A program made the translations under genes and the position numbers. The notes under the pieces were generated by a model. That model saw only the letters and a list, made by a program, of their open reading frames with translations, was not told the DNA's origin and searched no databases. From Albidovulum sp. bin36 (GTDB lineage: Bacteria; Pseudomonadota; Alphaproteobacteria; Rhodobacterales; Rhodobacteraceae), in assembly GCA_002238565.1 (NCBI GenBank), contig MPMP01000002.1, positions 1-64,000 on the forward strand: 64,000 bases of DNA, in the 5' to 3' direction. This document shows positions 8,879 through 19,210 of the stretch, piece by piece (within the stretch, counting starts at the first letter, position 1; each line of letters opens with the position of its first letter).

Positions 8879-9955
8879 TCAGTGCGGGAACGGCCACAGC
8901 CGAAGCTTTTCCTTGAAAAGCCTGGCAAGATGGGCAAGACCGTGCGGCTCGACAATGAGAAAGAATATGATCAGGGCTCCGACGATTATGAATTCCGAAT
9001 TCGTCGCGATATCGGTCGGCCAAGATAGTTTTCCGACAAGCAAGTTCTTCAGCAAGACCGGCAGGAGGACGATAAACGCGGCTCCCGCGAACGATCCGAA
9101 AATCGATCCGAGCCCGCCGATGATAACCATGAAAAGAACTAGAAAAGATTGATTGATCCCGAAGGCTTCCGACGCCTCCACCGCTCCCAGGTAAACGCTG
9201 AAAAATAGCGCGCCTGCGATTCCGACGAAAAAAGATGAAACGGCGAAAGCCTGCAATTTCGCCTTCAGCGGATTCACGCCGATAATCTCGGCGGCGATAT
9301 CCATATCCCGGATCGCCATCCAGCTGCGTCCCACGGACCCCCGGGTCAAGTTTCTGGCCAGCCAAGCGAGAGCGAATGCGAAGGCCAGGCAAATCAAGTA
9401 TTTTGCCCAGGGCTCGGTATAGGGCCCAGTAACGGGAAATCCCAAAACGGTTCTTTCCGGCACCGTGATTTGGCCGGATGCCGAATAATTGTAGAACCAG
9501 GGGAAGCTATTGAACAGCCAGACTAGAAAAAATTGCGCCGCCAGGGTCGCGACGGCCAAGTAGAAGCCTTTAATTCTAAGGGAGGGAAGGCCGAAAATAA
9601 TTCCGACGCCCGCGGTTATCGCGCCCGAAAGGACAATGCAGAATATGATGTTCAGATCCGGGAATGCCGTCATTAGCTTGTAGCAGCCATAAGCTCCAAC
9701 CGCCATGAAGCCGCCGGTGCCCAGAGAAATCTGCCCGCAATATCCCGTCAGAATATTCAAACCCAGCGCCGCGATCGACCAAACCAAGACAGGAACAAGG
9801 ACGGCATTCGCCCAGTAGTCGTTGATAACGAGCGGCACGACGACGACTAGCACCGCTAGAATCGCGTAGTAGCGATACTTGTCGAACGAAATCGGGAAGG
9901 TTTGGCTGTCGTCCGGATAGCTCGTCCGGAACTCTCCCGCTTCTCGGTACAGCAT
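8879..9955 (-). CDS. livM: Branched-chain amino acid-type ABC transporter permease (LivM-like)
   Basis: 358 aa; LNILTGYCGQISLGTGGFMAVGAY, RSWMAIRDMDIAAEIIGVNPLKAKLQAFAVSSFFVGIAGAL. Confidence 0.88.
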   Translation of the reverse strand: MLYREAGEFRTSYPDDSQTFPISFDKYRYYAILAVLVVVVPLVINDYWANAVLVPVLVWSIAALGLNILTGYCGQISLGTGGFMAVGAYGCYKLMTAFPDLNIIFCIVLSGAITAGVGIIFGLPSLRIKGFYLAVATLAAQFFLVWLFNSFPWFYNYSASGQITVPERTVLGFPVTGPYTEPWAKYLICLAFAFALAWLARNLTRGSVGRSWMAIRDMDIAAEIIGVNPLKAKLQAFAVSSFFVGIAGALFFSVYLGAVEASEAFGINQSFLVLFMVIIGGLGSIFGSFAGAAFIVLLPVLLKNLLVGKLSWPTDIATNSEFIIVGALIIFFLIVEPHGLAHLARLFKEKLRLWPFPH

Positions 9956-9958
9956 CGT

Positions 9959-10945
9959 TCAGACCCTCTCGATGATTTTTTCGCCGAACAAGCCTTGCGG
10001 GCGAAAGACCAGAAACACCAGCGCGAGCACGTAGGCGAACCAATTCTCGGTCGCGCCTCCAATGACGGGATTCATGAAGAAGTCGAAAAGTTTTTCGCCG
10101 ACGCCGATAATGATCCCGCCGAGAATCGCTCCGGGTATCGACGTGAATCCGCCGAGCATCAATACCGGAAGAGCCTTGAGCGCGATGAGGGACAGCGAAA
10201 ACTGAACGCCGGATTTCGCTCCCCACATGATGCCGGCCGCCAGGCCCACTATTCCCGCGATCGACCAGATCACGACCCAGATATAGCGAAGCGAAATTCC
10301 GACCGACAGGGCGGCCTGATGGTCGTCGGCGACGGCTCGAAGCGCGCGGCCGATCTTCGAATACTGGAAAAACAGAACCAGCGACAGCACCAGAACCGCT
10401 GCGACGCAGGCGGCTGCGACATCAAGCCTGTCGATAAAGAACCCGTATCCGAAATGATCGTATGTGACGCGTTCGACGGTATCGGAAATTCCGACGGGAA
10501 GCGGGAGATCTATGGCCTTGATTTCCCCGCCCCACATCAGCTCCCCGAATCCTTCAAGGAAATACGCAAGGCCGATGGTGGCCATGAACAGGATCACCGG
10601 CTCCTGGTTGATCAGGAATTTTAGAATGAATTTTTCCACGGCCATTGCAAGGACGACCATGACGACCGCCGACAACGCGATCGCGGCGACAGCCGGCAAG
10701 TTCCAGCCGAAATTGTAGATGTGGGTGCCGAAAATCGCATTTATAAGGTGCGCGAAAGGAACCTGCCCCGACTGCAGTCCGACGAGAGTCAGAGCGGCGA
10801 AGAGGACCATGATCCCCTGAGCGTAGTTGAATACTCCGGAGGCTTTGAAAATAAGCACGAATCCGAGGGCGACAAGCGAATACAGAATGCCTGTCATCAG
10901 CCCGTTGAGCGAAACTTCGATTGCATACAGCAGCTGTTCGATCAA
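9959..10945 (-). CDS. livH: Branched-chain amino acid-type ABC transporter permease (LivH-like)
   Basis: 328 aa; GLMTGILYSLVALGFVLIFKASGVFNYAQG, GRALRAVADDHQAALSVGI. Confidence 0.88.
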   Translation of the reverse strand: MIEQLLYAIEVSLNGLMTGILYSLVALGFVLIFKASGVFNYAQGIMVLFAALTLVGLQSGQVPFAHLINAIFGTHIYNFGWNLPAVAAIALSAVVMVVLAMAVEKFILKFLINQEPVILFMATIGLAYFLEGFGELMWGGEIKAIDLPLPVGISDTVERVTYDHFGYGFFIDRLDVAAACVAAVLVLSLVLFFQYSKIGRALRAVADDHQAALSVGISLRYIWVVIWSIAGIVGLAAGIMWGAKSGVQFSLSLIALKALPVLMLGGFTSIPGAILGGIIIGVGEKLFDFFMNPVIGGATENWFAYVLALVFLVFRPQGLFGEKIIERV

Positions 10946-10956
10946 TGCGAGGCTCC

Positions 10957-11769
10957 TCAGTGCGGAACGCCGAGATAGGCGTCGATGACATCCTGGTTCT
11001 TCCGGATTTCCCCGGGCTTGCCGTCGCCGATTTTCTTTCCGTAGTCCATCACCACGATTCTATCCGAAATGTCCATCACGACTCCCATATCGTGCTCGAT
11101 AAGGGCGATCGTCGTTCCGAATTCGTCGTTGACGTCCAGAATAAAGCGGCTCATGTCCTCCTTTTCCTCGACGTTCATGCCGGCCATGGGCTCGTCGAGA
11201 AGCAGCAACCTCGGCTCCGCAGCCAGCGCGCGGCCCAGCTCCACGCGCTTTTGCAGCCCGTAGGGCAACGTGCCGACGGGAACCTTCCTAATCGCCTGAA
11301 TGCCGAGGAAGTCGATGATTTCCTCCGCTTTTTCGCGATGCGCGGATTCTTCGCGCTCCGCCGATCCCCACCACAGGGCCTGCGCGGCGAATGACGATTT
11401 CATGAGCGTCATTCTGCCTGTCATGATGTTGTCCAGCGTCGTCATTCTCTTGAACAGGGCGATGTTCTGGAACGTGCGGGCTATGCCCAGCGCCGCGACG
11501 CGGTGAGGCCGCATGAACGGCCGCACCTCTCCGCGGAACAGGATATTCCCCTCCTGCGGATGATAGAATCCCGAGATGACGTTGAGCATGGAGGACTTTC
11601 CGGCGCCGTTCGGACCGATTATCGCCCTGATCTCCCCTTCCCGGATATCGAACGACACATCCGAGATTGCGAGGACTCCTCCGAATCGCAGCGTAATTCC
11701 CCTGAGTTCCATCAAGGGAGGCTTCGACTCGCCCATCGAAGCTCTTTCGCTGCCGGCCACGTCGCCCAT
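10957..11769 (-). CDS. livG: Branched-chain amino acid-type ABC transporter ATP-binding protein (LivG-like)
   Basis: GPNGAGKSSMLNVISGFYHP, RTFQNIALFKRMT, LLLLDEPMAGMN. Confidence 0.88.
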   Translation of the reverse strand: MGDVAGSERASMGESKPPLMELRGITLRFGGVLAISDVSFDIREGEIRAIIGPNGAGKSSMLNVISGFYHPQEGNILFRGEVRPFMRPHRVAALGIARTFQNIALFKRMTTLDNIMTGRMTLMKSSFAAQALWWGSAEREESAHREKAEEIIDFLGIQAIRKVPVGTLPYGLQKRVELGRALAAEPRLLLLDEPMAGMNVEEKEDMSRFILDVNDEFGTTIALIEHDMGVVMDISDRIVVMDYGKKIGDGKPGEIRKNQDVIDAYLGVPH

Positions 11770-11808
11770 TCGGCTCGCTCCGCTCCTGTTCTTTTGTCCG
11801 GCGCGCCG

Positions 11809-13782
11809 TCAGGCCGCCATTTCCAAATGCGCTCCGGGCGCGCGGACGTCGCAAATTCTCAAAGTCGCGGCAATGCTTCCCTTGCGGCCGTCCTCGTAGG
11901 TTACTTCCGATTCCAAATAAACTTCGCTCTTGCCGCCGTAAAACGCGTCGACGATCTCCGAATACTTGTCTTCGATAGCGTTTCTCCTGACTTTTCTGGT
12001 GCGAGTCAATTCGCCGTCGTCGGCATCGAGCTCCTTGTGGAGAATGACGAATCGCCTGATCGCGCAACCCGCCAGCTGTTCATCCGACGAGAGGCTTTCG
12101 TTCACGCGCTCCACATTCGCGAGTATCATATCGTAGACCTGAGGATGCTGCGCGAGCTCCTGGTAGGATGCGTAGGCGATATTGTTTCGCTCGGCCCAAT
12201 TCCCGACGGCGGCGAGGTCGATGTTGACGACGGCGGTGCAGAATGGCCGTTCGTTGCCGAATACTACGGCTTCCAGTACGTTCGGGAAGAACTTTAGCTT
12301 GTTTTCCACGAATTTCGGCGCGAACAGGCCGCCATTCGCCGTCTTTCCGACATCTTTCGCCCGGTCGATTATGCGGAGATGGCCGGTTTCGGATTCAATG
12401 TAGCCGGCATCGCCGGTCGCGACCCACCCCTCGGCATCCTTCGTCGAATCGGTCGACTCGGGATTCTTGTAGTACTCCGCGAACGCGCCCGGCGACCTGA
12501 AGTAGACCTCGCCCCTGTCGTCGATTCGAATTTCGACGCCGGGGCTCGGCACGCCGACGGTTTCCGAATGCACTTCTCCGTCGGGCTGCTGGGTAATGAA
12601 GACCGACGCTTCGGTTTGCCCGTAAAGCTGCTTCAGGTTTATGCCTATCGAGCGATAGAAATCGAAAATCTCCGGGCCGATGGCCTCGCCCGCCGTATAG
12701 CCGACGCGAATGTTCGTGAAGCCCAGCACGTTGCGCAGCGGGCCGTAGACGCAAATGTCGCCGATCCGGTAGAGCAGCCGGTCCGCGGCCGACAGGCGCT
12801 TGCCCGAAAGCCGCGCCGGCCCGCATTTGGCGGCATGATCCATGAAGAACTTGAACATGGCGCGCTTTATCGCGCTTGCGTCCTCCATTCTGATCATCAC
12901 CGAAGTAAGGATGGATTCGAAAATCCTAGGCGGCGCGAAGTAATAGGTCGGGCCGATTTCCTTCAAATCCGTCATCATCGTATCGGCCGATTCCGGGCAG
13001 TTCACGCAGAACCCGCACCAATAGGCTTGCCCTAGAGAGAATATGAAGTCTCCAACCCACGCCATCGGCAAGTAAGCCAACACGGAATCGGTTCTGCGAA
13101 GCGAATCGAACTCCGAGGAGGAGCGCGAGGATTCGACAATATTCCGGTGCGATAGGACAACGCCTTTCGGCCTTCCCGTCGTTCCCGACGTATACAGCAT
13201 GACGCATGTAGAGTCGCTATTGACCAGGCTTCTTCTACGCTCCAGTTCCGGGCGAAGCCTCTGCATTTCGGCTTGTCCCCGCCTCTGAATATCTCCGAGG
13301 CTCGCGATTTTCGAATGATCGTAGTTGCGCAGGCCCCGAGGGTCCAGGTAGGCGATATGCCGGATCGAAGGCAGGGACTCCTTCAATTCCAATACCTTGT
13401 CCACCTGCTCCTGGTCGCCCGCGACGACGTATCGGGCGCCGCAATGATCCAGCGCGTAAGCCATTTCGGATGCGACGGCATCCTGATAAAGCGGAACCGG
13501 CACTGCGCCGATCATCTGCGCGGCAACCATGGACCAGTACAGATGAGGCCGATTTCGGCCGATCACTGCGACATGGTCGCCCTCTTCGACGCCGAGGCGC
13601 AAAAATCCTAGCGCCAGATCTTCTGTTTCCTGCTTGACCTCGCTCCAGGTCCAGCTTTGCCAGATGCCGTATTCCTTTTCCCGGTTCGCGGTCGCGCTTC
13701 CGAATTCCCTCGCATTGCGCGAGAGCAAGTCCGGGATCGTCAGCGAATCACTCGACATGGCGTTTTCCGGGGTCGGCGACAT
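11809..13782 (-). CDS. Long-chain fatty acid-CoA ligase-like AMP-binding protein
   Basis: 657 aa; CVMLYTSGTTGRPKGVVLSH, LKQLYGQTEAS, WVATGDAGYIESETGHLRIIDRAKD. Confidence 0.88.
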   Translation of the reverse strand: MSPTPENAMSSDSLTIPDLLSRNAREFGSATANREKEYGIWQSWTWSEVKQETEDLALGFLRLGVEEGDHVAVIGRNRPHLYWSMVAAQMIGAVPVPLYQDAVASEMAYALDHCGARYVVAGDQEQVDKVLELKESLPSIRHIAYLDPRGLRNYDHSKIASLGDIQRRGQAEMQRLRPELERRRSLVNSDSTCVMLYTSGTTGRPKGVVLSHRNIVESSRSSSEFDSLRRTDSVLAYLPMAWVGDFIFSLGQAYWCGFCVNCPESADTMMTDLKEIGPTYYFAPPRIFESILTSVMIRMEDASAIKRAMFKFFMDHAAKCGPARLSGKRLSAADRLLYRIGDICVYGPLRNVLGFTNIRVGYTAGEAIGPEIFDFYRSIGINLKQLYGQTEASVFITQQPDGEVHSETVGVPSPGVEIRIDDRGEVYFRSPGAFAEYYKNPESTDSTKDAEGWVATGDAGYIESETGHLRIIDRAKDVGKTANGGLFAPKFVENKLKFFPNVLEAVVFGNERPFCTAVVNIDLAAVGNWAERNNIAYASYQELAQHPQVYDMILANVERVNESLSSDEQLAGCAIRRFVILHKELDADDGELTRTRKVRRNAIEDKYSEIVDAFYGGKSEVYLESEVTYEDGRKGSIAATLRICDVRAPGAHLEMAA

Positions 13783-13842
13783 CCGCTTGCGGCTTCGACC
13801 GTATACGCCGGCCCCGACCCGGCGCTGTGGGATAGCGCAATG

Positions 13843-16674
13843 TCACGCACGCACTTCGGCTTGCTGAACTTTTTCAACTTTCACCGCCGCGAATTTGAAC
13901 TCGGGAATCTTTCCGTATGGGTCCAGCGCCGGATTCGTCAGGACGTTCGCGGCGGCCTCGACATACGCAAACGGCACGAAAACGATGTTTTCGGCAATGC
14001 CTCTGTCCGCGCGCGCTTTGATTTCGATCGCTCCTCGCCGCGTCGTCAGCCTGATCGCATCCCCCGCCTCGACTCCGATATTGCGAAGCGTTTTCGGATT
14101 CAAGGAGCACACGGCTTCCGGCTCGACGGCATCGAGTACCGCCGAGCGGCGCGTCATGGATCCGGTGTGCCAGTGTTCAAGCTGGCGCCCCGTGGTCAGT
14201 ATCATCGGAAATTCCTCGCTCGGCCGTTCGGCGGGCGGAACGATGTGCGCGGGCGTGAACTTGCCCTTTCCGCCGGCTCTCGGGAACCCCGATTCGAAAA
14301 CGACCGGCTGGCCGGGGTCGTCCGCCGACAGGCTGGGATAGATGACGGAACTTTCGCTATCGAGCCTGTCCCAGGTGATGTTGTCGAGCGAATTCATCGA
14401 AAGCTTCATTTCTTCGAAAACTTCCTTCGGATGCTCGTATCGCCAAGGCAATCCGAGACGCTTCGCGACTTCGGTCGTTATCCACCAGTCTTCCCTCGCC
14501 ATGCCGGGCGGCGGAACGGCGGGGCGCCCCATTTGGACCTGGCGGTTGGTATTCGTCACTGTGCCGGTTTTTTCCGCGAATGCCGAAGCGGGAAGCACGA
14601 CATCGGCGAAGCCGGCGGTTTCGGTCAGGAAAATATCCTGCACGACGAGATGGTCGAGCATGGCGAGGGCGTCTCGCGCGTGCTCGACATCGGGGTCGGA
14701 CATCGCGGGGTTTTCGCCGAGGACGTACATGCCCTTGACCGAGCCGGCATGGACCGCGTCCATGATTTCCACGACGGTCAGCCCCGGCTGCGAGGAAATG
14801 CCATTCGAGTTCCATATGCCGGCGAACTTCGAGCGGACCGCATCGCTCTCGACGCTTTGGTAGTCCGGGAGAAACATCGGAATGAGCCCGGCGTCGGAAG
14901 CCCCCTGAACATTATTCTGCCCGCGAAGCGGATGCAGGCCGGTTCCCGGACGCCCCACCTGGCCGCACATAAGCGCCAGGCTGATCAGGCATCTGGAATT
15001 GTCGGTTCCGTGCACGTGCTGGGAAATTCCCATGCCCCAGAAAATCATCGACGCCCGGGAACTCGCGAATACGCGGGCGGCCTCGCGCAGAGACTCCGCG
15101 GGGATGCCGCAAACTTCAGACATTTTTTCCGGCTTGAACGCCTGCAGGTGGGCCTTCTCGACCTCCCAGTTCTCGGTGTAGGTCTCGACGTACTGCCGGT
15201 CGAAGAGGCCTTCCTCGACAATCGAGCACATGATCGCATTGAGCATCGCCACGTCGGTTCCCGGACGGAACTGGAGCATGTGCGTCGCGTGCCGGGCGAG
15301 CTCGCTCCTTCGAGGATCCATCACGATAAGCTTGCCGCCGCGTTTGGCGAACTGCTTGAAATATGTCGCGGCGACCGGGTGGTTTTCGATAGGATTGGCG
15401 CCGATGACGATCGCCGCCTCCGCATTGACGATTTCGTTGAAGGTCGCGCTTACGGCTCCCGAGCCTACGTTTTCAAGAAGCGCCGCAACCGAGGACGCGT
15501 GGCAGAGACGCGTGCAGTGATCCACATTGTTGTGGCCGAATCCCTGCCTGATCAGCTTTTGGAACAGGTACGCCTCCTCATTCGTGCATTTGGCCGACCC
15601 GAATCCGGCGACCGACGCGCCGCCGGCGTCCTTGCGCAGCCTTCCCAGCCCGGCCGCCGCCGCATCGAGCGCCTCGTCCCAGGTCGCCTCCCTAAAATGC
15701 GTCCACGGATTGGCCGGGTCCGCATTCAATCCCTTTGGAGGCGCATCCGCTCTTCGTATCATCGGCTTCAGCAGCCGGTGCGGATGATAGACATAGTCGA
15801 AGCCGAATCGCCCCTTTACGCACAGCCGCTGCTCATTCGAATATCCGTCGGCGCCGTTTACGTAGAGGATTCTATCGTCTTTGATCTTCAGGTCGATCTG
15901 GCAGCCGACCCCGCAAAACGGGCATATGCTCTTGACCTCCCGGTCCGCGGATTCGCTGTCGCCGCAATTGTTTTCGTCCATAACCGACGCCGGCATCAGC
16001 GCCCCGGTCGGGCAAGCCTGCACGCACTCCCCGCATGCAACGCACGTCGAGGCGCCCATGGGGTCTTTGAAATCGAAAGCGATCTCCGAATCTCGGCCGC
16101 GTCCGGACATGCCGATGACATCGTTGACCTGCACTTCCCGGCAGGCCCTCACGCAAAGATTGCAGTGAATGCACGCATCCAAATTTACGCGCATCGCCGG
16201 ATGAGTCGCATCCGATTCCGGCAAATTCGCTTTCCCGATCGACGGGAAGCGGCTGCTCGCCAGCCCGGCGGCGCCCGCGGTCTTCCAAAGCCTCGAAGAC
16301 CGGTCTCTCGCAAGGCTTCGATCGGGCTGGTCGGCCAAAAGCAGTTCAACGACCAGGCTTCTCGATTTCTCGGCGCGTCGGCTGCTCGCCTTGACCACCA
16401 TTCCGTCGGCGGGCTTCCTTATGCAGGATGCGGCCAGCGTCCGCTCGCCTTCGATTTCAACCATGCAGGCTCGGCAATTGCCGTCCGGCCGGTACCCGGG
16501 ATCGTCGGAATGACATAAATGAGGAATGTCCACGCCTAGTTTTCTCGCCGCCTGCCAAATGGTTTCCCCGGGCTCGGCGCAAGCCTTCCTTCCATCCAGC
16601 TCGAATTCTATTTTCCGGGACAATTCAAACTCCTCGAATCGCTTTCCGCCAGGTTGGAGGCATCCCCGATGCAA
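13843..16674 (-). CDS. Formate dehydrogenase alpha subunit (NAD-type, N-terminal ferredoxin-like domain and Mo-bisMGD domain); start uncertain
   Basis: CIHCNLCVRACREVQ, CVACGECVQACPTGAL, CPFCGVGCQIDLKI, DHCTRLCHASSVAALLENVGSGA (Cys at the Mo-ligand position), LRGQNNVQGASDAG. Confidence 0.9.
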   Translation of the reverse strand: MHRGCLQPGGKRFEEFELSRKIEFELDGRKACAEPGETIWQAARKLGVDIPHLCHSDDPGYRPDGNCRACMVEIEGERTLAASCIRKPADGMVVKASSRRAEKSRSLVVELLLADQPDRSLARDRSSRLWKTAGAAGLASSRFPSIGKANLPESDATHPAMRVNLDACIHCNLCVRACREVQVNDVIGMSGRGRDSEIAFDFKDPMGASTCVACGECVQACPTGALMPASVMDENNCGDSESADREVKSICPFCGVGCQIDLKIKDDRILYVNGADGYSNEQRLCVKGRFGFDYVYHPHRLLKPMIRRADAPPKGLNADPANPWTHFREATWDEALDAAAAGLGRLRKDAGGASVAGFGSAKCTNEEAYLFQKLIRQGFGHNNVDHCTRLCHASSVAALLENVGSGAVSATFNEIVNAEAAIVIGANPIENHPVAATYFKQFAKRGGKLIVMDPRRSELARHATHMLQFRPGTDVAMLNAIMCSIVEEGLFDRQYVETYTENWEVEKAHLQAFKPEKMSEVCGIPAESLREAARVFASSRASMIFWGMGISQHVHGTDNSRCLISLALMCGQVGRPGTGLHPLRGQNNVQGASDAGLIPMFLPDYQSVESDAVRSKFAGIWNSNGISSQPGLTVVEIMDAVHAGSVKGMYVLGENPAMSDPDVEHARDALAMLDHLVVQDIFLTETAGFADVVLPASAFAEKTGTVTNTNRQVQMGRPAVPPPGMAREDWWITTEVAKRLGLPWRYEHPKEVFEEMKLSMNSLDNITWDRLDSESSVIYPSLSADDPGQPVVFESGFPRAGGKGKFTPAHIVPPAERPSEEFPMILTTGRQLEHWHTGSMTRRSAVLDAVEPEAVCSLNPKTLRNIGVEAGDAIRLTTRRGAIEIKARADRGIAENIVFVPFAYVEAAANVLTNPALDPYGKIPEFKFAAVKVEKVQQAEVRA

Positions 16675-16979
16675 TTTCGAAAAATGCTTCAGCGCCCGAG
16701 TGTAGCAATGTCGATTGCGCTAGTCCATGCCAAAAATTCGTTCGATCTGCGCAGTTACGCCATTCCCGCGCATCCCGTCCGCGCAGGCGCCGCGTACTGG
16801 CGGTACGCGTCCCGAGCGGCTATATTTCAGTTTAGGAACATCGCAGGCGGCGATTGAGCGGCGAGACGGCGCGGGGCTCCGCCCGGCCTCTATTCCCGCG
16901 GCAGGAACCGCTCGAAAAATTACTGCGAAGGCGGCCTCGAATATGGCGCAGCCGGTGCGAATTCGGTAGGAATCGAAGC

Positions 16980-18827
16980 ATGATCCCAGACCGCGTAGCG
17001 ACCAAGCCCTCGAACAGACCGATCAAGCTTCTCGACGAGGTTTCCGTCAACCGCATCGCGGCGGGCGAAGTCATCGAAAGGCCGGCCGCCGCCGTCAAGG
17101 AAGTCATCGAGAATTCCATCGACGCGGAAGCTTCGCGCATAGACGTCGAATTTTCCAACGGCGGCAAGTCGCTGATCCGGGTTTCGGACAATGGCCATGG
17201 CATCGGCGAACGCGATCTGCCGCTCGCCATCGCCAGGCACGCGACATCGAAAATCGACGGCTCGGACCTCCTCGAAATCGATACCTTCGGCTTTCGCGGC
17301 GAAGCGCTGCCTTCGATGGGCGCGGCCGGCCGGCTAACTTTAACCTCGCGGCGAATGGACGCGGCCTCGGCCTTTTCGATAACGGTCGACGGCGGTTCGG
17401 TGTCGGACGTAAGGCCCGCGGCTCTCCAGGAGGGAACCGTTGTCGAACTGGAGCGATTGTTCCATGCGACTCCGGCCCGCCTGAAATTCCTTCGCTCCGA
17501 CAGCGCCGAAGCGAGAGCCATTGTTTCGACGGTCAGGAATTTGGCCATGGCTCAGCCCGAAATCGCAATTTACTTGTCCGAAGTTACATCTGGCGGAAAG
17601 CCTAGAGCCGTATTGAAGGTCGACGCGGAAAAGGGCGAATGGGGTCAGGCGATGTTCTCCAGGCTTCGCAAACTTATTGGAAGGGACTTCGCCGAGAACT
17701 GCGTTGCGGTGGATTCCTCCGGGGGCGGAGTCCGCGTGTTCGGATTTTCGTCGCTTCCGACATTTTCCCGCGGCGCCGCTACCCAGCAGCATTTGTTTGT
17801 CAACCGGAGGCCGGTCCGCGACAAGCTTCTGCACGGCTCGCTTCGCGCCGCCTACCTGGATGTGCTTCCGAAGGGACGCTATCCTGTCGCGGCGATTTTT
17901 CTGGATTGCCCTCCCCGCCTAGTCGATGTCAACGTGCACCCTGCCAAATCGGAAGTTCGCTTCCGCGATCCGCAATCGGTTAGGAATCTGATGGTTGCCG
18001 GAATTCGGCGGGCACTGGAATCGCAAGGGCATCGGACCTCTTCGACCATATCGGATGCGATGGCCGGGGCATTTCGCCCCGAGGGAGGCGCAAGCGGCGA
18101 TTTCAGCGACCGGTTCGATCGATTTCACAGGGGCGATTCCGCAATTCCGCGCGGCCGGGGCGGAAGCGGCGCTCATCAGCCCGCTTTAACCGATTCATTG
18201 CCTTTCGACTCGCCGCCCGAACCTCGGAGCGTCGAACCGCCTCCCGGCGCTCTTTTAGGAGTCGCTCGGGCGCAGATTCACCAAAACTACGTCGTTTCCG
18301 AAACCAGCGCCGGGATGGCGATAATCGACCAGCACGCCGCTCATGAAAGACTGGCCTATGAAGACCTCAAGCGGCAGTTCCAAAAAAAGGCGGTCGAGGT
18401 TCAAGCGCTGCTAATTCCGGAAATCGTCGATATGCTTGAGCCGGAACGAACCAGACTGCTTGAAGCCGCGCAAACGCTGAAATCCCTCGGCCTCGAGATT
18501 CAGCCCTTCGGACCGGGCGCGATCGCCGTTCAGTCCATCCCGGCAATTCTACAGGGCGCCAACTGCAAGAACCTGATTCAGGACATCGTCGACGAACTCG
18601 ACGGAGGCGAGGCCGCGCTCGCCGTGGAAAAGCGCATCAACGAGATCCTAAGCCGGATGGCTTGCCATGGTTCCGTTCGGGCGGGGCGCGTATTGAGCGG
18701 CGATGAAATGAACGCATTGCTACGAAGAATGGAAGAAACGCCGAACTCCGGCCAATGCAACCATGGCCGCCCGACCTATATATCTCTAAGCCTCCAGGAA
18801 ATCGAAAAACTATTCCAGCGACGATAG
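16980..18827 (+). CDS. mutL: DNA mismatch repair protein MutL
   Basis: IKLLDEVSVNRIAAGEVIERPAAAVKEVIENSIDA, DNGHGIGERDLPLAIARHATSKI, GFRGEALPS; start taken at internal ATG 16980. Confidence 0.95.
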   Translation: MIPDRVATKPSNRPIKLLDEVSVNRIAAGEVIERPAAAVKEVIENSIDAEASRIDVEFSNGGKSLIRVSDNGHGIGERDLPLAIARHATSKIDGSDLLEIDTFGFRGEALPSMGAAGRLTLTSRRMDAASAFSITVDGGSVSDVRPAALQEGTVVELERLFHATPARLKFLRSDSAEARAIVSTVRNLAMAQPEIAIYLSEVTSGGKPRAVLKVDAEKGEWGQAMFSRLRKLIGRDFAENCVAVDSSGGGVRVFGFSSLPTFSRGAATQQHLFVNRRPVRDKLLHGSLRAAYLDVLPKGRYPVAAIFLDCPPRLVDVNVHPAKSEVRFRDPQSVRNLMVAGIRRALESQGHRTSSTISDAMAGAFRPEGGASGDFSDRFDRFHRGDSAIPRGRGGSGAHQPALTDSLPFDSPPEPRSVEPPPGALLGVARAQIHQNYVVSETSAGMAIIDQHAAHERLAYEDLKRQFQKKAVEVQALLIPEIVDMLEPERTRLLEAAQTLKSLGLEIQPFGPGAIAVQSIPAILQGANCKNLIQDIVDELDGGEAALAVEKRINEILSRMACHGSVRAGRVLSGDEMNALLRRMEETPNSGQCNHGRPTYISLSLQEIEKLFQRR

Positions 18828-19210
18828 ATTGCGCGCTCTCGATAGCTGGCTCGGCTTCGATCGGCGCGAATCGTTTCGCAACCGCGCCGAGTCCTAGACG
18901 CGGACTCCGAATGCCAGGCAAAAGGGCCTATTAACAAAATTTAAGGGCCGACGCGGATTCTTGCGATCGCTTCCATTCGAATTCGCGCTGGAATGCAGCG
19001 CGGCGTCCGCTCTAGCCGGCTGCAATCCCCGGCCATCCTTGAACGCTGCAGACCGGACGCTTGACCGCGCCGCCGAGCTCGCAGTCCGGCGCCTGGACTT
19101 GACGGGCAGCCAGCAGAGATCCGATGCGTCTGCGATCGGAATTGTCTCTAAACCCGGGTCGGCGCGGCGGTCGAACGACTCGCTGTTCGATTTTCCCGTA
19201 TTTCGTCCGG

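Noticed and set aside
13657-16518. 953-aa plus-strand ORF antisense to the formate dehydrogenase gene
   Set aside because: It mirrors the fdh coding frame, is rich in Arg/His/Asp typical of shadow ORFs, and has no recognisable motif; the minus-strand protein is unambiguous.
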